From assembly GCF_000312665.1 (NCBI RefSeq), contig NZ_HF536773.1:1-64000 (forward strand): a stretch of 64,000 bases of DNA, in the 5' to 3' direction. The notes beneath the pieces are model-generated. The model was not told the DNA's origin and searched no databases. It was given only the letters and a program-made list of their open reading frames with translations. The translations under genes were made by a program, and so were the position numbers. The number at the start of each line of letters is the position of its first letter. Position 1 is the stretch's first letter. This DNA is from Rhizobium mesoamericanum STM3625 (GTDB lineage: Bacteria; Pseudomonadota; Alphaproteobacteria; Rhizobiales; Rhizobiaceae). This document shows positions 42,887 through 51,132 of this stretch, piece by piece.

Positions 42887-43654
42887 TCATTTGCCGCTCG
42901 ACCTTGCAATGGCGGGCGGCCTTTCCAGAGCAGAATGGCGCTCGTCGCATGCAAGCAGATAGACCTCCGGCTCCGGATTTTCCAGAACAACGAAGCCTGA
43001 GCTCCGCACCATCGCTTCAGTTGCTGCCTTGTTCGGAATGAACCAATTGGTCGGATCGCCCGCATAGCGCTGCTCGACAAAAGATAGTTTCGGGTAATCG
43101 GGGCGCTCGAAGATCTTCCATTCCGAAAACGCGTAATCTTCGTCCGGCGAAAAGACGTCCTTAACCCCACGCTGCATGCATTGAAACAGCATCAAATCGC
43201 CAACGACGTGTTCGTGGAGCAGGTCGAGCGCAAGCAGCGGGTGGCGGAGATGATAAAGAACCCCCATGAAAAGCACGATGTCGAACTTCTCGTGAAATTC
43301 ACCAACGTCGTAGACCGACATCTGACGAAATTCGATGTCGGCGCCTGCATGATGCGCAGCAAACTCAGCCTGCCGAAGATAATGCGGGTCAGTATCAATG
43401 GCGATGACACGGTCTGCGCGGCGCCGTTTCATCTCGAGGGAATAAAAGCCGGCATTACAGCCGATGTCGAGAACACTCAGGCCGCTGAGATCAGCAGGCA
43501 CAACGTGTTTGAAGCGCTGCCATTTGAAGCTTGGATAGTCCCCAAGGAAATGATCAGGCGCCGTTTCGATGCCGCCGATGCGCAGGTTGTGAAACCATGG
43601 ACCGAGCTCTGCAATCTGTTTGCGAAGATCATCTCGTTTACTAGCCTCGTTCAT
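42887..43654 (-). CDS. CmoB-like SAM-dependent methyltransferase of the glycan operon
   Basis: A 255-residue class I methyltransferase. Motif I is LSVLDIGCNAGFYSLEMKRR, the acidic strand is RVIAIDTDPHYLRQA, and IVLFMGVLYHLRHPLLALDL closely follows the CmoB pattern. The later PNKAATEAMVRSSGFVVLEN also aligns with the CmoB end. CmoB transfers the carboxymethyl group of carboxy-SAM to tRNA uridine. This protein is shorter, lacks the CmoB N-terminal part and lies in a sugar operon, so a sugar or polyketide-like hydroxyl is a likelier acceptor. It is the last gene of the operon, 19 bp after UXS. GGAG is 10 nt before ATG 43654. Confidence 0.75.
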   Translation of the reverse strand: MNEASKRDDLRKQIAELGPWFHNLRIGGIETAPDHFLGDYPSFKWQRFKHVVPADLSGLSVLDIGCNAGFYSLEMKRRRADRVIAIDTDPHYLRQAEFAAHHAGADIEFRQMSVYDVGEFHEKFDIVLFMGVLYHLRHPLLALDLLHEHVVGDLMLFQCMQRGVKDVFSPDEDYAFSEWKIFERPDYPKLSFVEQRYAGDPTNWFIPNKAATEAMVRSSGFVVLENPEPEVYLLACDERHSALERPPAIARSSGK

Positions 43655-43673
43655 TATCATAGTGCTCCGCCAG

Positions 43674-44690
43674 TTATCCAGAACGAACGATCGGGGGGCA
43701 GTGCCGTCGATTTGGTGCGCGCGCAAACGGCTTTTGCACTAGGGTCGCGTCGAACCATGCGATCGTATGTGCCAGACCTTCGACCAGAGGTACTTTCGGC
43801 TCCCAGCAAAGCAGCTGTTTTGCGCGAGAAATATCGGGACGCCGGCGCTGAGGATCGTCCTGCGGCAGCGGTTTGTAGACGACGATCGAGCGTGTCGGAA
43901 TCATCGCCAGGATCATCTCGGCAAGTTCGCATATCGTGAACTCACCGGGGTTCCCGAGGTTGATCGGAAGGCCGGCGTTCGGCTGGATGTTCATAAGACG
44001 GATCAATCCGTCGACCAGGTCGGAAATGTAGCAGAACGACCGCGTCTGCTCTCCTTTTCCATAGATCGTCAAGGGATCGCCGTTTAGAGCCTGCACGATG
44101 AGATTGGAAATGATCCGTCCGTCATTCGGCTGCATGCGCGGGCCATAGGTATTGAAGATACGCACGACGCGAGCATCGACCTCACCTGCCCGGAACCTGT
44201 CAAAGCAAAGCGCTTCTGCCGCCCGCTTACCTTCATCGTAACAGGCGCGCGGGCCTGTGCAATTAACGTGACCCCAATAATCTTCCCGTTGCGGGTGCTC
44301 CTGCGGATCGCCGTAGACTTCACTGGTCGAAGCCTGCAAGAACGTTGCGCCTTGATGTGCGGCAAGCTGCAACAGATTGCCGGTCCCGGCCACGCTGGTC
44401 ATCATCGTATGCACCGGGTCTGCCTGGTAGAGAGGGGGAGAGGCCGGACAGGCCAGATTATAGATCTGATGGACACGTTCGCCGATCGTGATCTCATCGC
44501 ATACGTCGTGCCTGATGAAGACGAAATTCGGATGGTTTTGCAGTGGCAGAACGTTGCGCAACGAACTTGTTAGAAGGCTGTCGACGCAGATTACCCTGTT
44601 TCCCGCAGCAAGCAGGCAATCACAAAGATGGGAGCCGATAAACCCAGCGCCACCGGCAACGAGAATTGTTTTTTTCGTCTCATGCCGCAT
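43674..44690 (-). CDS. UDP-glucuronate decarboxylase (UXS-like SDR)
   Basis: A 338-residue extended SDR. Cofactor motif: TILVAGGAGFIGSHLCDCLL. The UXS-type sequence continues with DVCDEITIGERVHQIYNLAC and PASPPLYQADPVHTM. The catalytic Ser/Thr and Tyr-Lys are in LQASTSEVYGDPQEHPQRED and CYDEGKRAAEALCF. The segment VVRIFNTYGPRMQPNDGRII is shared by UXS and dTDP-glucose dehydratase relatives. It probably converts UDP-glucuronic acid to UDP-xylose, supplying a pentose donor for the surrounding glycosyltransferases. It begins 11 bp after the CgeB-like gene. Confidence 0.85.
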   Translation of the reverse strand: MRHETKKTILVAGGAGFIGSHLCDCLLAAGNRVICVDSLLTSSLRNVLPLQNHPNFVFIRHDVCDEITIGERVHQIYNLACPASPPLYQADPVHTMMTSVAGTGNLLQLAAHQGATFLQASTSEVYGDPQEHPQREDYWGHVNCTGPRACYDEGKRAAEALCFDRFRAGEVDARVVRIFNTYGPRMQPNDGRIISNLIVQALNGDPLTIYGKGEQTRSFCYISDLVDGLIRLMNIQPNAGLPINLGNPGEFTICELAEMILAMIPTRSIVVYKPLPQDDPQRRRPDISRAKQLLCWEPKVPLVEGLAHTIAWFDATLVQKPFARAPNRRHCPPIVRSG

Positions 44691-44701
44691 CCGATTATCT
44701 C

Positions 44702-45814
44702 CTACGCGTTTATAGTAAAACGGGTTGAACTTCTTCGCATTTTAAGTTGGTGTGCGGCGCAGAGGGCTCTAGCGAAGTGCGCTGCGCGACTGTGACCGGT
44801 ATGCTGATCCAAGACGATCACACGGGCAGCTTCTGCCATGAGCCAGTGCTTCTCGGATAGATCAGTCAGGGCCGCAACGATGTCAGCGGGCCCGGAGGCG
44901 ATGATGATCGCTTTGCCTGACGGAAAGAAATCCTCAAGGCCATTCCAATAGTCGCTGATGATTGGTGTACTGCAGGCCGCAGCTTCAAATAGGCGCACGC
45001 TAGGGGACCATCCTGCCGCGGCCATGTCGGTGCGCGTGATGTTGAGTGTAAACCTCTGTCGGCTATAGAATGTAGGATGATCAGCCGGCGCAAGGTGTTC
45101 GATGCGCTCGACGTTCTGCGGCCAATCGATGTTGGCCGGATAGTTCGGACCGGCCACGACAAAGCGCATTTTTGGCAGCAGCCGTGCCGGCGCGATCATA
45201 AATCTTTCCAAAGCCGGCTGACGATCGGCGCTATAGGTACCGATATAGCCGAGATCCCAATGCTTGGGCTCGCCGGTTTGTTGATAGGCCTGTGCATCGA
45301 CGCAACAATAAAGTGGCTCGGCATGCGATACGCCGTACTGCTGCTCGAGCCGGTTTATCACCTCGCCGCCTGCGAAGGAGAAATAGATGTCGAACAAAGG
45401 CATCTGACGTGCCGCGATATATTCTTCGTCCTTACGATCAAGTTTTGCGAGCGTCACGGGCGTATCGAGATCATAAAAGCACAAGAGCTTTGGATGCTGC
45501 GCCACAACGGCATCGATGATACGAGTGCCCTCCGGTACATACGAACCAATTAGAACCGCATCAGCGGCCTGAAGCCTGGCGCTGGATCGCTCAACGAGGT
45601 CATCGACGCCACTATAAAGGGACAGTTCGCAAAAGTTCGGATCCGGCAAATCGCGCTGCTTTGCGTACCAGGGGACGTCACGTTCAAGAAAGAGGACCCT
45701 GTGCCCTTCTGCGTGCATGCCCCGCAGGAGGGCACGATAAGTCGTTGCATGGCCGTTTCCCCAGGAGGAAGATAGAGAAAGGCCCAGCACGACGAGATTG
45801 AGGGATTTCTTCAC
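44702..45814 (-). CDS. CgeB-like glycosyltransferase A
   Basis: A 370-residue GT-B-type glycosyltransferase of the CgeB (COG4641) kind. The N-terminus, LNLVVLGLSLSSSWGNGHAT TYRALLRGMH, has the typical SWGNGHA loop. The C-terminal domain holds ALERFMIAPARLLPKMRFVV, then the conserved TLNITRTDMAAAGWSPSVRL and FEAAACSTPIISDYWNGLED. It starts at GTG 45814 with GGAGG 7-11 nt upstream, and overlaps the previous stop by 4 bp (GTGA). The donor is unknown. It is homologous to the next two genes, so the three form a family that expanded within this operon. Confidence 0.8.
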   Translation of the reverse strand: MKKSLNLVVLGLSLSSSWGNGHATTYRALLRGMHAEGHRVLFLERDVPWYAKQRDLPDPNFCELSLYSGVDDLVERSSARLQAADAVLIGSYVPEGTRIIDAVVAQHPKLLCFYDLDTPVTLAKLDRKDEEYIAARQMPLFDIYFSFAGGEVINRLEQQYGVSHAEPLYCCVDAQAYQQTGEPKHWDLGYIGTYSADRQPALERFMIAPARLLPKMRFVVAGPNYPANIDWPQNVERIEHLAPADHPTFYSRQRFTLNITRTDMAAAGWSPSVRLFEAAACSTPIISDYWNGLEDFFPSGKAIIIASGPADIVAALTDLSEKHWLMAEAARVIVLDQHTGHSRAAHFARALCAAHQLKMRRSSTRFTINA

Positions 45815-46899
45815 TGCGCTGCCTCCAGGTTTCGCGAACAGATCCGTATGATCCGATCGACCTGTGTGGCGCGATGCTGATAGGTATGTTCCTGGATGAT
45901 GCGCGCGCGGGCCTGCTTGCCTATCCTTGCCGCCTTCTCGCACGTGAGCGCCGTAAGGATCTCTCGAACATCGCGGCCATCGCGGGCGACAAGCACTTCC
46001 TCGCCGGGTTTCAAAAAGAGTTCGATCCCCAGCCAATCGTCCGTGATCAGGCATGCGCCGGCGCCGGCGGCTTCGAAGACGCGCGTTGCCGGCGAAAAGC
46101 CATTCGAGGCCATGCTGCTGCGGGAGACGTTGAGAATTGCCTTTGGGGTCACGTTGAAAACGTTGTGGTCGCGCGTCGAGACGTGGCCGATATAGTTGAC
46201 GTTTGCCGTCATCGGCTTGTCCTGCCAACCGGCACCGCCAAGCAGGAATTTAAGCGCGGTTAGCGTCGCCGCCGGATCAAGGAAAAACTCCTCGACCCTT
46301 GCTTCGCGGTCCGGAAGTCTATTTCCGAGAAAACCCAGGTCGGCGGCAAAGCGGTTGTCTGGCGCCACTGGATAATGTGTTTCGGGATCAAGTGCATTGT
46401 AGATTGGTACGCAATCGGCCGCGCCGAAAGCACGATATGTATCAACGACCGGATCCCCCCCGCCGTAGGTCAGGACAAGGTCTAGGCCCGCAAGGGATCG
46501 GCGCAGTGGATGCTCCGGTGACGTCTTGAGGTCGGCAAGAGTAGCTGGAGCGTCAACGTCCCAGAATATTTTCAGCGCTTCCGGCCGGGCGGCATTCATG
46601 ACTTCCTGCAAGAGGAGGTCGTCCTCAAAGCCGACACCACTTGCCTTTATGACGATCTCGGCCTCGCCGGCTTTACCCGCCACCGCCTTAAGCGCCGCAA
46701 CCGTACCATCGTAGACCACGACGCTGCACCACTGTGGCGGCTCGATGTCGCGGCGGTCCTGCCGACCATAGACATCGGGTTCATAGAAGGTGATGTCATA
46801 GCCTTTTGCCGCCAGGGCCCGCAACAGACCGCGATAGTAGGTAGCGGCACCATTCCAGTAGCAGGAAAGCAGGCTCGATCCGTAAAAAGCCATCCTCAT
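45811..46899 (-). CDS. CgeB-like glycosyltransferase B
   Basis: A 362-residue paralogue of the neighbouring CgeB-like enzymes. The N-terminal loop SLLSCYWNGAATYYRGLLRA is equivalent to the SWGNGHATTYRA loop of enzyme A. The donor domain contains TPKAILNVSRSSMASNGFSP, then ATRVFEAAGAGACLITDDWL. It starts inside the stop of enzyme C (ATGA overlap) and its stop overlaps enzyme A. No signal or membrane segment is seen. It probably adds one sugar to a growing glycan or glycoside in the cytoplasm. Confidence 0.8.
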   Translation of the reverse strand: MRMAFYGSSLLSCYWNGAATYYRGLLRALAAKGYDITFYEPDVYGRQDRRDIEPPQWCSVVVYDGTVAALKAVAGKAGEAEIVIKASGVGFEDDLLLQEVMNAARPEALKIFWDVDAPATLADLKTSPEHPLRRSLAGLDLVLTYGGGDPVVDTYRAFGAADCVPIYNALDPETHYPVAPDNRFAADLGFLGNRLPDREARVEEFFLDPAATLTALKFLLGGAGWQDKPMTANVNYIGHVSTRDHNVFNVTPKAILNVSRSSMASNGFSPATRVFEAAGAGACLITDDWLGIELFLKPGEEVLVARDGRDVREILTALTCEKAARIGKQARARIIQEHTYQHRATQVDRIIRICSRNLEAAQ

Positions 46900-48008
46900 A
46901 GGGCCACCTCGCTGACAGGTGTCGCACCGACTTGCGCAAGCATGGCAAGCAGTTCGTCCACGCGGTGGTGGCAGGTATGACGCGCGCGAATAGCCTCAAG
47001 TCCAGAGGCTGCCAGTTCGGCTGAAAGCGAAGGGTCGGAAAGCACATCGCGCAGCAACCGGGCCATATCGTTGCCGTCCTTGGCAAACAGGAAGTCTTTT
47101 CCCGGCCGGAACAATTGTTCGACGTCATCCCACGGCGCCGATATCAAAGGAATTCCACAGGCAAGCGCCTCGAAAACGCGAATGGTCGGTATGCCTGGCA
47201 GCGCCTCGACATAAGGCCGGCGCGGAATGTGGATGGTCACGCGATGCTGCGCGAAAGCACGAGGCACCAGGGCGTTGGCGATCCAGCCGCCATAGTCGAT
47301 ATTTGCTTTTTTGAGCGCTTCCAACGCATGTGGAGGGTAGCGAACGCCGCGCACTGCGGTTTTCAACTGGAGCCGCCTGCTGGGTTCCACGAGGAAGGAG
47401 ATGATCTCACCGCTCCGCTCATCGTCACCCCAGTTGCCGATCCAGATCAGGTCACCTTCCTTGTCGACCTCGGGCGATGGCTTGAACAAGACGTCGTCGG
47501 CCGCTTCATGCCAGGTAAAGACGTTGCGTCCCCATCCTGCCCGCAGATAGCGCTGCCGCAGCGTCTCTCCAAAGGCCAGAACCAAATCGTAATCCTGAAG
47601 ATCGAGACTGGCTATGTCCTCTTTTGCAGAGACTGCTCGATGGTGGGTATCATGAAAGATGAGGGTGAATTCGCCGCCTTGCCGCCTAACCTTGCCGAGC
47701 TGTGCAATGACAGCCGGATCGGTCCATTCATGGACAATAACGACATCGGCATCGGCAATTGCCATTTCGTGATCGAACTCTCGTCCATAGGTCAGCGAAC
47801 GCAATTCCGGGAAGGTGCGATGGAAAGCCTCCACTGCCTCGGTCCCCCTGTCTCGCAGCAAATTCTCCCGGCTCCAGGAATTGGCAGGCTCCAACGCGAC
47901 AGCCTCGTGACCGCGTCGGATCAGATCGCGCATCACCCCACGCAAGAAATGGGCGTTGCCGTGGTTCCAGTCCGAGACGAGCGAATGTGTGTAAAAGACG
48001 AATTTCAT
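46896..48008 (-). CDS. CgeB-like glycosyltransferase C
   Basis: A 370-residue third member of the group. The start MKFVFYTHSLVSDWNHGNAH carries the DWNHGNAH loop. The donor domain reads LPGIPTIRVFEALACGIPLI, then SAPWDDVEQLFRPGKDFLFA. It includes an IHIPRRPYVEALPG segment where enzymes A and B have LNITRTDM and LNVSRSSM. ATG 48008 overlaps the GT4 stop by 4 bp. The three CgeB-like enzymes have diverged considerably, which suggests three distinct linkages rather than redundancy. Confidence 0.8.
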   Translation of the reverse strand: MKFVFYTHSLVSDWNHGNAHFLRGVMRDLIRRGHEAVALEPANSWSRENLLRDRGTEAVEAFHRTFPELRSLTYGREFDHEMAIADADVVIVHEWTDPAVIAQLGKVRRQGGEFTLIFHDTHHRAVSAKEDIASLDLQDYDLVLAFGETLRQRYLRAGWGRNVFTWHEAADDVLFKPSPEVDKEGDLIWIGNWGDDERSGEIISFLVEPSRRLQLKTAVRGVRYPPHALEALKKANIDYGGWIANALVPRAFAQHRVTIHIPRRPYVEALPGIPTIRVFEALACGIPLISAPWDDVEQLFRPGKDFLFAKDGNDMARLLRDVLSDPSLSAELAASGLEAIRARHTCHHRVDELLAMLAQVGATPVSEVAL

Positions 48009-49120
48009 GAAATCGTCCCCGTTGTTGCAAGGTCGCGCGCCGCGACCAGCGCTCTCGAATAGATTTCCATGAGCGCCCTGCACTGCCGGTCGGCGGAAAA
48101 ACTGTGTGACCGCGCCTGTGCCTTGGCGCCATATTCGGTGCGCATGGTGTCGTTGCAGGCAAATCTATTGATAGCATCGGCAAATGATCGGTGATCGCGC
48201 GGCTCGCAAAACAGCGCTACACCGTCCCAAAGCTCGCGATAGGTTTCGATATCGGCAAGCACCAGCGCCGTGCCGGCGCGCGCGCCTTCGAGAACGGCAA
48301 GTCCAAAGGGCTCGTAAAGCGAGGGGGACGCGAGAATGCCGGCCTTCGTCATGAATGCCATCATCTGCGCATGCCCCAACTCTCCGACGCTTCTGGCATG
48401 TTCAATGGCAAAATACTGGCCATTCGGTCCGCGTGTCGGCCCGGCCATCAGGACGGGCCATCGGCAAAGAGCAGCTGCCTTATCGAGAACGACGGCATTC
48501 TTGCCCTCGTCCCACCACCGCCCGGCCGCGAGAACAAAGTCCTCCTTGGGCATGTTGGGCGGGCCCAAATTGCTCGAATTATAAACGACCTCGACATCGT
48601 CCATGCGACCGTAGCAACGGCAAAGCGCGGCCGCATGACTGTGACTTGGCGCCACCACTGCGTCGGCGCGTTCGAAGCCCAAACGATTGAGACGTTTTTG
48701 CCAGACCCAGGCTGGAGGAACATCGCTTCCACGCACGGCATCGAACCAAGTCACGACGCAGGAATGAGAAACGACCACTGTTGGCAAGGCGCCGGTCATA
48801 GCTGCAGCTTGCGACGGAAGATTGAGGTGGAGAAGTTCGATCGAATGGGCGTGCGCCAACTGCGAAAGCAGACCGCAAACCGGCTCGAGCCGGTCCTCGC
48901 TGTCGACTGTCCAGTCGAGCGGAGGTTCGAGCCAGAGGAGCTTTCCGATTTCATCGGCCTCGTTCGCCTGCGCCTGCGAGGGCGGCGGCCCGAAGCCGGC
49001 AAACACCGTCTCAACCCCGTACCTCCTCAGTCCCTTGGCGAGGTCCATGGCATAACGCCACACACCCCCGACAGCATCGACCGTCATGAGAATGCGCTGC
49101 GGCCGCTCGATGATCGTCAT
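48005..49120 (-). CDS. Glycosyltransferase family 4 of the glycan operon
   Basis: A 371-residue GT-B enzyme. It begins MTIIERPQRILMTVDAVGGV WRYAMDLAKG; acceptor-side residues include LNLPSQAAAMTGALPTVVVS HSC. The donor site is ILASPSLYEPFGLAVLEGAR with the conserved Glu-x7-Glu (EPFGLAVLE). The start at 49120 has GGAGGG 8 nt upstream and overlaps the fusion gene stop by 4 bp. The sequence between 49121 and 49540 is open in this frame but belongs to the upstream gene. Confidence 0.85.
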   Translation of the reverse strand: MTIIERPQRILMTVDAVGGVWRYAMDLAKGLRRYGVETVFAGFGPPPSQAQANEADEIGKLLWLEPPLDWTVDSEDRLEPVCGLLSQLAHAHSIELLHLNLPSQAAAMTGALPTVVVSHSCVVTWFDAVRGSDVPPAWVWQKRLNRLGFERADAVVAPSHSHAAALCRCYGRMDDVEVVYNSSNLGPPNMPKEDFVLAAGRWWDEGKNAVVLDKAAALCRWPVLMAGPTRGPNGQYFAIEHARSVGELGHAQMMAFMTKAGILASPSLYEPFGLAVLEGARAGTALVLADIETYRELWDGVALFCEPRDHRSFADAINRFACNDTMRTEYGAKAQARSHSFSADRQCRALMEIYSRALVAARDLATTGTIS

Positions 49121-51132
49121 GCGGTCGCCCTCCTTGGCCTGCGAACAACAGGAAGTCGATCTCGCATTAGCCAATCGCAAAGGTCGCGCACACCGTCGCG
49201 CCAATGGACTGTCGGCCTCCAGTCCACGGCGGATTGAAGCGCGCGCGTATCTGAGACGAAATAGAGCTGATCGCCGGCGCGCCATGGCCACTGCGTCGTC
49301 TTGACAGACCGGCCGATCAGTCGCTCGATATCCCGAAGCATGAGCTCCAGGCTTATGGCATTCTGCACACCCCCGCCGAGATTGAACGCCTTGCCTTTTG
49401 TGCGGTCCATAGAGCCCATGACCGCTCTGTAGGCGGCAACGGCATCGCTGACGTGCAGGATGTCGCGCACCTGCTTGCCATTGCCGTAGATGGAGATCGC
49501 CTCGTCGCGCAACGCACACAGCAGAAAATGAGCAACCCATCCCTGGTCTTCGGTGCCGCGCTGGCGCGGACCGTAAATGCAGCTCATGCGCAAGCCGGCG
49601 CTTGGAATGCCATAGGATTTCGCATAGTCGAGCACATATTGATCCGCAGCGCCTTTCGAGCAGCCGTAGGGGGTGCAGAAGTCGAGCTTTTGCGTTTCAT
49701 CGAAACCCCATCGGCGGATGGCCTCGTTGATGGGAACATAACGATCCTCGAGTTCGGCAAGCTCGAGCTGGTCCAGGCCACCATAGACTTTATTGGTGCT
49801 CGCAAAGACGACGGGCGCATCCCTGCCCGCCTTACGGATGGCTTCCAGAACGTTGATCGTGCCGCGCGCGTTGGTGTCGAAATCTTCAATCGGTTGCGTA
49901 AGACTTGTCGTCACGGCAGTTTGAGCTGCAAGGTGGAAAACGGCCTTTGCGTCTGAGAAGACCGGTTCGATGCTGCGCAAATCGCGAATATCGGCAATTA
50001 CGGGGTGCACCAGATCGCCGTGTCGTTCCACAAGCCATGCGAGATTCTGATCGACGCCTTCGCGGCTCAGATTATCGAGAATGATGACGTCTTGGCCATC
50101 ATCCAAATAACTGTCGGCAAGATTGCAGCCAATAAAGCCGCTTCCTCCGACGATGACGATAGGATCGATTGCCTTGCGGATCGACGGTGCAGCAAGCTCG
50201 ATTAGCTTCTGTGCGCCCTCGAGTCCACCTGCGATTAGCCGGCCCGCGAGCAGCTTCTGCCGGTTATTGGCGGTGTTCAAGCCGAGATGATAGTGACGCG
50301 GATCGAACCACAAGCCTTCGCGCACGGGCACGTCCTGCTCTATATCTTTCCAGCCATGCCAGTAGATGCGATCAGCAGGAGCATCTACAGCGGCCAGGAA
50401 CCGCCGGACTTGCTCCACCTCATCGTTGCGCCACGTGGAATATCCGGTTTCGGTAATCCAGATTTGTGCTTTGTTATTATAGTCTTCAAGAACACGTCGC
50501 GTTTGCTCAAGATGTGCTTCCCAACCCTCCCAGGTGCTCGTCTCGCTATCCCATGTTCCCGGAAAGCCATGTAGGCCGACAGCCGAAACAACGTTCAGCA
50601 CGCCGCGTTCGCCCATGAGTTTCAGCCAATGAGCATCAAACGGGCTCGGTCCTGCGAGCACCGGTTTCCAACCGCGGTGATTGGCCCAATATGCAGCCGC
50701 GCCGACCATTTCGCAAAACAGCAGAAAATCGCGGTCACTGCGCCAATCCCAATCGAGCAAATTGTTAGGTTCGTTCCAGAGTTCGATATGAGAGAAATAC
50801 CGCCCGTAACGGGTTAAGACGTGATCTATGAAATCTGCGTAGTCCTTAAGCACCCGAGGCGCGCCCGACGCGCGGCCGGTGCGTGAAAGTGACGGCGGCG
50901 TGTAGTGAATACAGGGCAAAAGATCGATGCGCTTTGCCAATGTTGGCAATAGCCAGTCAAACCACTCTTGCCCGCCCGGCGCGACGTATTCGGCCCAGGA
51001 CAGGGTCGTGCGTAAATATCGCGCACCCGCAGCCAGCATTCCCGTCAGCGTGTTTTCGGCACGCTCGTACTCGCCCGGGCGGAACCACTCCACGAAGCCA
51101 AAATCCCGGCCTGCTCGATCAATAGTCTTCAT
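49117..51132 (-). CDS. Fusion: GH-A-type glycosidase domain plus NDP-sugar epimerase
   Basis: A 671-residue two-domain protein. Residues 1-300 look like a clan GH-A (beta/alpha)8 glycosidase. A candidate acid/base Glu121 lies in HIELWNEPNNLLDWDW and a candidate nucleophile Glu228 in QIWITETGYSTW, both in the positions expected for GH39/GH5-like enzymes. Residues 324-650 form an extended SDR: IVIVGGSGFIGCNLADSY (NAD motif), FASTNKVYGGLDQLE and FCTPYGCSKGAADQYV (Tyr489, Lys493), closest to CDP-paratose/tyvelose 2-epimerases. No signal peptide, so both act in the cytoplasm. Coupled by 4-bp overlaps on both sides. Such a pairing is unusual. Confidence 0.8.
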   Translation of the reverse strand: MKTIDRAGRDFGFVEWFRPGEYERAENTLTGMLAAGARYLRTTLSWAEYVAPGGQEWFDWLLPTLAKRIDLLPCIHYTPPSLSRTGRASGAPRVLKDYADFIDHVLTRYGRYFSHIELWNEPNNLLDWDWRSDRDFLLFCEMVGAAAYWANHRGWKPVLAGPSPFDAHWLKLMGERGVLNVVSAVGLHGFPGTWDSETSTWEGWEAHLEQTRRVLEDYNNKAQIWITETGYSTWRNDEVEQVRRFLAAVDAPADRIYWHGWKDIEQDVPVREGLWFDPRHYHLGLNTANNRQKLLAGRLIAGGLEGAQKLIELAAPSIRKAIDPIVIVGGSGFIGCNLADSYLDDGQDVIILDNLSREGVDQNLAWLVERHGDLVHPVIADIRDLRSIEPVFSDAKAVFHLAAQTAVTTSLTQPIEDFDTNARGTINVLEAIRKAGRDAPVVFASTNKVYGGLDQLELAELEDRYVPINEAIRRWGFDETQKLDFCTPYGCSKGAADQYVLDYAKSYGIPSAGLRMSCIYGPRQRGTEDQGWVAHFLLCALRDEAISIYGNGKQVRDILHVSDAVAAYRAVMGSMDRTKGKAFNLGGGVQNAISLELMLRDIERLIGRSVKTTQWPWRAGDQLYFVSDTRALQSAVDWRPTVHWRDGVRDLCDWLMRDRLPVVRRPRRATA

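Noticed and set aside
44702..46228. Longer start of CgeB-like enzyme A (508 codons)
   Set aside because: The extension lies over the 3' end of CgeB-like enzyme B; GTG 45814 with a good ribosome site and GTGA overlap fits the operon pattern.
47115..48062. 315-codon open frame on the plus strand
   Set aside because: It is antisense to CgeB-like enzyme C; no motif, while the minus strand has coupled overlaps on both sides.
48191..49237. 348-codon open frame on the plus strand
   Set aside because: It is antisense to the GT4 gene and the end of the fusion gene; composition typical of a shadow frame.
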